NCBI RefSeq assembly: GCF_014836415.1
Contig: NZ_JACSQY010000002.1
Coordinates: 124,001 to 188,000, forward strand
Origin: Sporosarcina gallistercoris
GTDB taxonomy: Bacteria; Bacillota; Bacilli; Bacillales_A; Planococcaceae
Direction of reading: 5' to 3'
DNA: 64,000 bases
Shown here: positions 61,101-64,000 of the stretch, piece after piece
How the letters are laid out: each line of letters starts with the position of its first letter
How positions within the stretch are numbered: the stretch's first letter is position 1
The notes under the pieces: model-generated
Database searches by the model: none
The model's input: the letters and a program-made list of their open reading frames with translations, nothing else
What the model was told of the DNA's origin: nothing
Made by a program: the position numbers and the translations under genes

Positions 61101-61683
61101 GGACTGTGATCGGCAATTTGCGCGTACGGTCAATACGAACGTGGACTACATCTTTTGCGTCCGTTTCGTATTCAAGCCATGCACCACGGTTAGGAATGAC
61201 AGTTGCGCCAAACCCGCGTTTACCGTTTTTGTCTGTCTTATCGTTGAAATATACACTAGGTGATCGAACGAGCTGGGAAACGATAACCCGCTCAGCACCA
61301 TTAATAATGAAAGTTCCATTTTCTGTCATCAACGGGAAATCGCCCATGAAGACATCTTGTTCTTTGACATCATCGGTTTCTTTATTGTGTAAACGGACTT
61401 TCACCCGAAGTGGCGCAGCGAATGTTACGTCCCGTTCCTTTGACTCATCAACAGGATATTTAGGTTCGCCAAGCTGATAATCGACAAATTCCAATGACAG
61501 ATTTCCGGTGAAGTCTTGGATAGGAGAAATATCGTGGAACATTTCCCGTAGTCCTTCTTCCAAAAACCACTCATAAGATTCCGTCTGAATTTCAATCAGA
61601 TTCGGCAGATCTAGTACTTCGCTAATTCTCGCGAAACTTCTGCGCTGACGGTGTTGACCATACTGAACTAAGTGATTTGTCAA
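58150..61683 (-). CDS. rpoB: RNA polymerase beta subunit
   Basis: 1177 residues. The rifampicin cluster reads [20 protein letters not shown] followed by [10 protein letters not shown], the usual sensitive sequence. Later motifs include [12 protein letters not shown] and the C-terminal clamp with [23 protein letters not shown] at 61683 (MTNHLVQYG) is chosen because AGGGGTG is well spaced and it matches Bacillus; a GTG three codons earlier abuts the site. The acidic C-terminal tail is slightly shorter than in B. subtilis. Confidence 0.98.
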   Translation of the reverse strand: MTNHLVQYGQHRQRRSFARISEVLDLPNLIEIQTESYEWFLEEGLREMFHDISPIQDFTGNLSLEFVDYQLGEPKYPVDESKERDVTFAAPLRVKVRLHNKETDDVKEQDVFMGDFPLMTENGTFIINGAERVIVSQLVRSPSVYFNDKTDKNGKRGFGATVIPNRGAWLEYETDAKDVVHVRIDRTRKLPITVLLRALGFSSDQEIIDLIGDNEYLRNSLEKDNTENSEKALLEIYERLRPGEPPTLDSAKNLLFSRFFDAKRYDLANVGRYKMNKKLHLQNRLFNQTIAETLADPETGEILIEKGQLIDRRMLDKLLPYFEKGVGVEDLKQMGGVLEDDIRIQSVKIYAPKGEEGQIINVISNGVIDDSIKHVTPSDIIASISYFFNLLHGVGDTDDIDHLGNRRLRSVGELLQNQFRIGLSRMERVVKERMSINDTQSIVPQQLINIRPVIASIKEFFGSSQLSQFMDQTNPLAELTHKRRLSALGPGGLTRERAGMEVRDVHYSHYGRMCPIETPEGPNIGLINTLSTFAKVNKFGFIETPYRKVDPDTGRVTSRIDYLTADLEDNYIVAQANAPLNDDGTFVNEEVVGRFQGDNTVFKREQIDYMDVSPKQVVSAATACIPFLENDDSNRALMGANMQRQAVPLLNPKAPFVGTGMEHVSARDSGAAVVSKHEGIVEHVEAKEIRVRRINMVEGKEVKGDLDVYRLSNFIRSNQGTCYNQRPIVSVGDRVSKKDILADGPSMEKGEMALGQNILIAFMTWDGYNYEDAIIMSERLVKDDVFTSVHIEEYESDARDTKLGPEEITRDIPNIGEDALRNLDDRGIIRIGAEVHDGDILVGKVTPKGVTELTAEERLLHAIFGEKAREVRDTSLRVPHGAGGIVLDVKVFNREDGDELAPGVNQLVRVYIVQKRKISVGDKMAGRHGNKGVISRILPESDMPFMPDGTPVDVMLNPLGVPSRMNIGQVLEMHLGMAGRTLGVHMASPVFDGANEQDVWDTMEEAGMDRDGKTVLYDGRSGEAFDNRVSVGIMYMIKLAHMVDDKLHARSTGPYSLVTQQPLGGKAQFGGQRFGEMEVWALEAYGAAYTLQEILTVKSDDVVGRVKTYEAIVKGESVPQPGVPESFKVLIKELQSLGLDVKMLSEDFEEIELRDLEEDDDMQPTDALNLMKEDQPV

Positions 61684-61969
61684 CTCTTTCACCCCTCATA
61701 AGACATTAATAGAGCTGGTTTGGTACCCTGGCAATTTCAGGCCGGTTTGAAATTAGCGCCAAGTATTCCCAAACACCTCATAAAAGTCTTTTCGAAATCA
61801 AAAAAATAGTGTATGATATCGAAAAAACAAAAAGAAAACGAGTTCCGGCTAGAGCTCATTTTCGATTTACCAATCTTTTATCCAACGTCAGTATACCTAA
61901 CATTTCCATCACTTATGCAAACGCATAAAAAGGCACACGAATGCAGTATAATTATTGTTGCATTTTATA
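61684..61969 (-). other. Long rpoB leader
   Basis: About 280 bp between the promoter and rpoB with no gene. It contains a weak hairpin GAGCTC/GAACTC (61840-61857) followed by a U-rich tract on the minus strand, a possible attenuator. Nothing else was recognised. Confidence 0.45.
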
Positions 61970-61998
61970 ATGTTATCACAACGCCTAGGTGGAGTCAA
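61970..61998 (-). promoter_or_regulatory. Promoter of rpoB-rpoC
   Basis: TTGACT (61993-61998), a 17-bp spacer, TAACAT (61970-61975). The -35 overlaps the last codons of the methyltransferase gene. Confidence 0.7.
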
Positions 61999-62597
61999 TG
62001 TTTTCTTGACTTAATAATATAATACCCCTTGCTTTTCTCCACAATTTCTGCATTACCGAATAATCCTTCTAATCTTGCTATAGTTGAAGGCGCCCCCTGC
62101 TTTTTCTGAATAACCACCCAAAGGTCGCCGCCGACTGCTAAGCGTTCGCTTGCTTGGTCGTAAATTTTAAAAACCGTTTCTTTCCCCGCCCGAATCGGAG
62201 GATTTGTCACTATTGCAGCAAATTCTTTTGTCTCCACTTCATCTAACGAATCACTGGAATAGATTACAACGTTATCAATATTATTTTTTTGGGAATTGGT
62301 CCGGGACAGAGCCAACGCACGTTCGTTCACATCCACCATCTGGATCGTCCGCTCTTTAAACAACGCGGCTATAGAAAGTCCTACCGGTCCGTATCCACAT
62401 CCCACATCAAGAATGTCTCCCTTAATTTCCGGAGCTTGGAATGCATCGATGAGTAGACGTGAACCAAAGTCCACTTCCCCTTTACTGAACACACCTGCAT
62501 CTGTTACAAAAACAAAGTTAGTTCCACGCAAGTTCGTTTGCCATTGCTTCGGTTCACTTTTCACATCGGGACTTTTCGAATAGTAATGCTCAGCCAC
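61995..62597 (-). CDS. ybxB: Class I methyltransferase YbxB (RsmC-like)
   Basis: A 200-residue SAM-dependent methyltransferase. SAM motif I is DVGCGYGPVGL and the catalytic motif IV is TNPPIRAG, as in RsmC-type 16S rRNA guanine-N2 methyltransferases; the exact target is inferred. GTG start with GGGGG upstream. Between rplL and rpoB as ybxB is in B. subtilis. Confidence 0.9.
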   Translation of the reverse strand: MAEHYYSKSPDVKSEPKQWQTNLRGTNFVFVTDAGVFSKGEVDFGSRLLIDAFQAPEIKGDILDVGCGYGPVGLSIAALFKERTIQMVDVNERALALSRTNSQKNNIDNVVIYSSDSLDEVETKEFAAIVTNPPIRAGKETVFKIYDQASERLAVGGDLWVVIQKKQGAPSTIARLEGLFGNAEIVEKSKGYYIIKSRKH

Positions 62598-62635
62598 ATG
62601 AATCCCCCTTACTGTTAACTTGTTAAATCCGGGTA

Positions 62636-62686
62636 TAAAAAAAACGAAGAAAAACCCGTCAACAAAGACGCGGTTTTTCTTCGCAG
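62636..62686 (-). terminator. Terminator after rplL
   Basis: GAAGAAAAACC...GTC pairs with GAC..GGTTTTTCTTC and is followed by eight T on the minus strand. It would limit read-through from rplJL into ybxB. Confidence 0.88.
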
Positions 62687-62694
62687 TTCACGAA

Positions 62695-63057
62695 TTACTT
62701 AACTTCTACAGAAGCGCCTACTTCTTCAAGCTTAGCTTTGATTTCTTCAGCTTCAGCCTTTTCTACGCCTTCTTTGATAGCTTTAGGTGCGTTATCAACT
62801 ACTTCTTTCGCTTCTTTCAAGCCTAGGCCAGTGATTTCGCGAACGACTTTGATGACTTTGATTTTTTGGTCTCCAGCAGAAGCTAGAACTACGTCGAATT
62901 CAGTTTGCTCAGCAGCTGCTTCTCCAGCGCCAGCGCCAGCCATAGCTACAGGAGCTGCAGCAGTTACGCCGAATTCTTCTTCAATTGCTTTTACTAGGTC
63001 GTTAAGTTCAAGAACTGTCATTTCTTTGATAGCGCCTAAGATTTGTTCGTTAGTCAT
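62695..63057 (-). CDS. rplL: 50S ribosomal protein bL12
   Basis: A 120-residue stalk protein. Helical N-terminal dimer domain, Ala/Gly-rich hinge ([17 protein letters not shown]) and C-terminal factor-binding domain ([20 protein letters not shown]). Confidence 0.98.
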   Translation of the reverse strand: MTNEQILGAIKEMTVLELNDLVKAIEEEFGVTAAAPVAMAGAGAGEAAAEQTEFDVVLASAGDQKIKVIKVVREITGLGLKEAKEVVDNAPKAIKEGVEKAEAEEIKAKLEEVGASVEVK

Positions 63058-63118
63058 TTTAGTTCCTCCTAATGGGTATGTTTTGCGAGTTAGCTCGCTA
63101 ATGGGTCAAGATGCGATA

Positions 63119-63619
63119 TTACGCGCCTTGTTCTTCTTTTTGGTCTGCAACGGCTTTTGTTGCCAATGCGAAGTTGCGCATTGGAGCTTGAAGCACGCTG
63201 AGTAGCATTGAGAGAAGACCTTCGCGTGAAGGAAGAGTCGCCAATGCTTTCACTTCTTCAACAGAAGCAATTGCACCTTCGATGACACCAGCTTTGATTT
63301 CCAAAGCTTCATTGGTTTTAGCGAAGTTGTTGATGATTCGTGCGGGTGCGATTACATCTTCAGTTGAAAACGCAATTGCGTTAGGTCCTGTAAGATGCTC
63401 ATTAAGCCCTTCAAGGCCTGATGCTTCAGCCGCACGGCGAGCCATCGAGTTTTTGTAGACTTTGAATTCAACGCCAGCTTCACGAAGTTGTTTACGAAGT
63501 TCAGTTGCTTGCGCAACGTTAAGACCACGATAGTCAACAACGACCATTGAAGCAGATGCTTTCATCTTGTCCGCGATTTCAGTTACTACTGCTTGTTTCG
63601 CTTCTAATACTTTACTCAT
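63119..63619 (-). CDS. rplJ: 50S ribosomal protein uL10
   Basis: A 166-residue L10 forming the stalk base with L12 dimers; autogenous regulator through the leader. Start [15 protein letters not shown] at 63619 with AGGAGG upstream. Confidence 0.98.
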   Translation of the reverse strand: MSKVLEAKQAVVTEIADKMKASASMVVVDYRGLNVAQATELRKQLREAGVEFKVYKNSMARRAAEASGLEGLNEHLTGPNAIAFSTEDVIAPARIINNFAKTNEALEIKAGVIEGAIASVEEVKALATLPSREGLLSMLLSVLQAPMRNFALATKAVADQKEEQGA

Positions 63620-63663
63620 CTTGACACCTCCTGTTAAGTGTAGGGGCATTTATACCATATGCA

Positions 63664-63702
63664 TAAAAAACCCTCCGATCTGACTGGCAGACGGAGGGTT
63701 GG
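63664..63702 (-). terminator. Attenuator terminator in the rplJL leader
   Basis: AACCCTCCG pairs with CGGAGGGTT and is followed by T6 on the minus strand, 45 bp before rplJ. It lies within the transcribed leader, hence attenuation. Confidence 0.8.
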
Positions 63703-63808
63703 AAAGTCGTCATCTTTTTACTGTTAAAAAGAGCGTCTTGTCCCTCGGCAGGAATATTAAGTGGTAATCCACTCCTGCTGTCTGCGGTACAAATCGTATA
63801 TTGCAACA
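63703..63808 (-). promoter_or_regulatory. L10 leader RNA
   Basis: The roughly 150-nt leader has stems such as CAGCAGGAGT with its complement around GGAATATTAAGTGG, next to the attenuator. Position and layout match the ribosomal L10 leader family, in which L10-L12 binding favours termination. The assignment is by context, not by covariance search. Confidence 0.7.
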
Positions 63809-63814
63809 AACGTT

Positions 63815-63843
63815 ATCCTACCAAACGATAGGGCGTATGTCAA
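63815..63843 (-). promoter_or_regulatory. Promoter of rplJ-rplL
   Basis: A perfect TTGACA (63838-63843), a 17-bp spacer, TAGGAT (63815-63820), placed 5 bp after the rplA stop. Confidence 0.8.
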
Positions 63844-63847
63844 CTAA

Positions 63848-64000
63848 TTATTTTACAGTTACTGAAGAAGGGTTGATCTTTACAGCAGGACCCATTGTAG
63901 TCGTTAAGTTAACAGACTTCATGTAAGTACCTTTTGCTGCAGCCGGTTTCGCCTTCTGGATTACTTCAAATACAGTTGTAAGGTTTTCTGCAAGTTTTTC
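63848..64000 (-). CDS. rplA: 50S ribosomal protein uL1, C-terminal part
   Basis: The last 50 residues of L1 ([18 protein letters not shown] region, ending SSVTVK) before a TAA at 63848-63850. The N-terminal part lies beyond the window. Confidence 0.95.
   Translation of the reverse strand, partial: EKLAENLTTVFEVIQKAKPAAAKGTYMKSVNLTTTMGPAVKINPSSVTVK

Noticed and set aside
58150..61683. Rifampicin-resistance change in rpoB or streptomycin-resistance change in rpsL
   Set aside because: The cluster regions read as the common wild-type sequences of Bacillus.

Overview
The window reads as a chromosomal core segment of a spore-forming, low-to-mid GC Bacillales bacterium. The protein sequences and gene order are close to Bacillus subtilis, and the family is most likely Planococcaceae (Sporosarcina-like). 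That family guess is an inference from overall gene character, not from a marker comparison. Supporting signs are sigW-rsiW-cdaA-cdaR-glmM, the sporulation/germination block cwlD-salA-gerD-kbaA-pdaB locus, zinc-type S14, strong AGGAGG ribosome binding sites, many TTG/GTG starts, and the B. subtilis order of the ribosomal super-operon. Relative to B. subtilis the segment is inverted: most genes lie on the minus strand and run from rplA at the right edge to glmM near the left.

Left part (1-13.4 kb, accessory). A PAS histidine kinase cut by the window edge is followed by a YtcJ-like amidohydrolase and ytoQ. Then comes a phosphate (pst) locus split into two plus-strand units, pstB alone and pstS-pstC-pstA. 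Each unit has its own four-site PhoP-type promoter with the same geometry. Between them sit an 811-codon sensor kinase, what looks like the decayed remains of its response regulator, a terminator and a 42-bp dimeric minisatellite. A lone CheY-like receiver and an Hpt-REC-GGDEF-REC diguanylate cyclase follow on the minus strand.

Signalling and envelope block (13.4-22.7 kb). This holds glmM, cdaR and cdaA (c-di-AMP synthesis and cell-wall precursor supply), rsiW and sigW with an autoregulatory sigma-W promoter, arginase, a PAS-GGDEF-EAL protein and a five-tRNA cluster (Asn, Thr, Glu, Tyr, Gln).

Sporulation block and neighbours (22.7-29.8 kb). A degenerate PdaB-like protein, kbaA, gerD, salA and cwlD (with a sigma-E-type promoter), a rhodanese, an MscS channel and an orphan HpaB-type hydroxylase.

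Translation/transcription core (29.9-64 kb). rpsI, rplM, truA, ecfT-ecfA2-ecfA1, rplQ, rpoA, rpsK, rpsM, rpmJ, infA, adk, secY, the spc and S10 ribosomal genes, tuf, fusA, rpsG, rpsL, rplGB, rpoC, rpoB, a 16S methyltransferase, rplL, rplJ and the end of rplA. The map gene normally found between adk and infA is missing; only a short possible remnant remains. A 320-bp array of 40-bp dimeric repeats lies between the tuf terminator and the S10 promoters.

The most unusual items are the two dimeric minisatellites of matching design, the split pst locus with a relic response regulator, the degenerate PdaB, the lost map, and several hairpin/promoter arrangements (S10 leader, rpoB-rpoC gap, ecfA1 leader). 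No insertion sequence, prophage or CRISPR array was seen.
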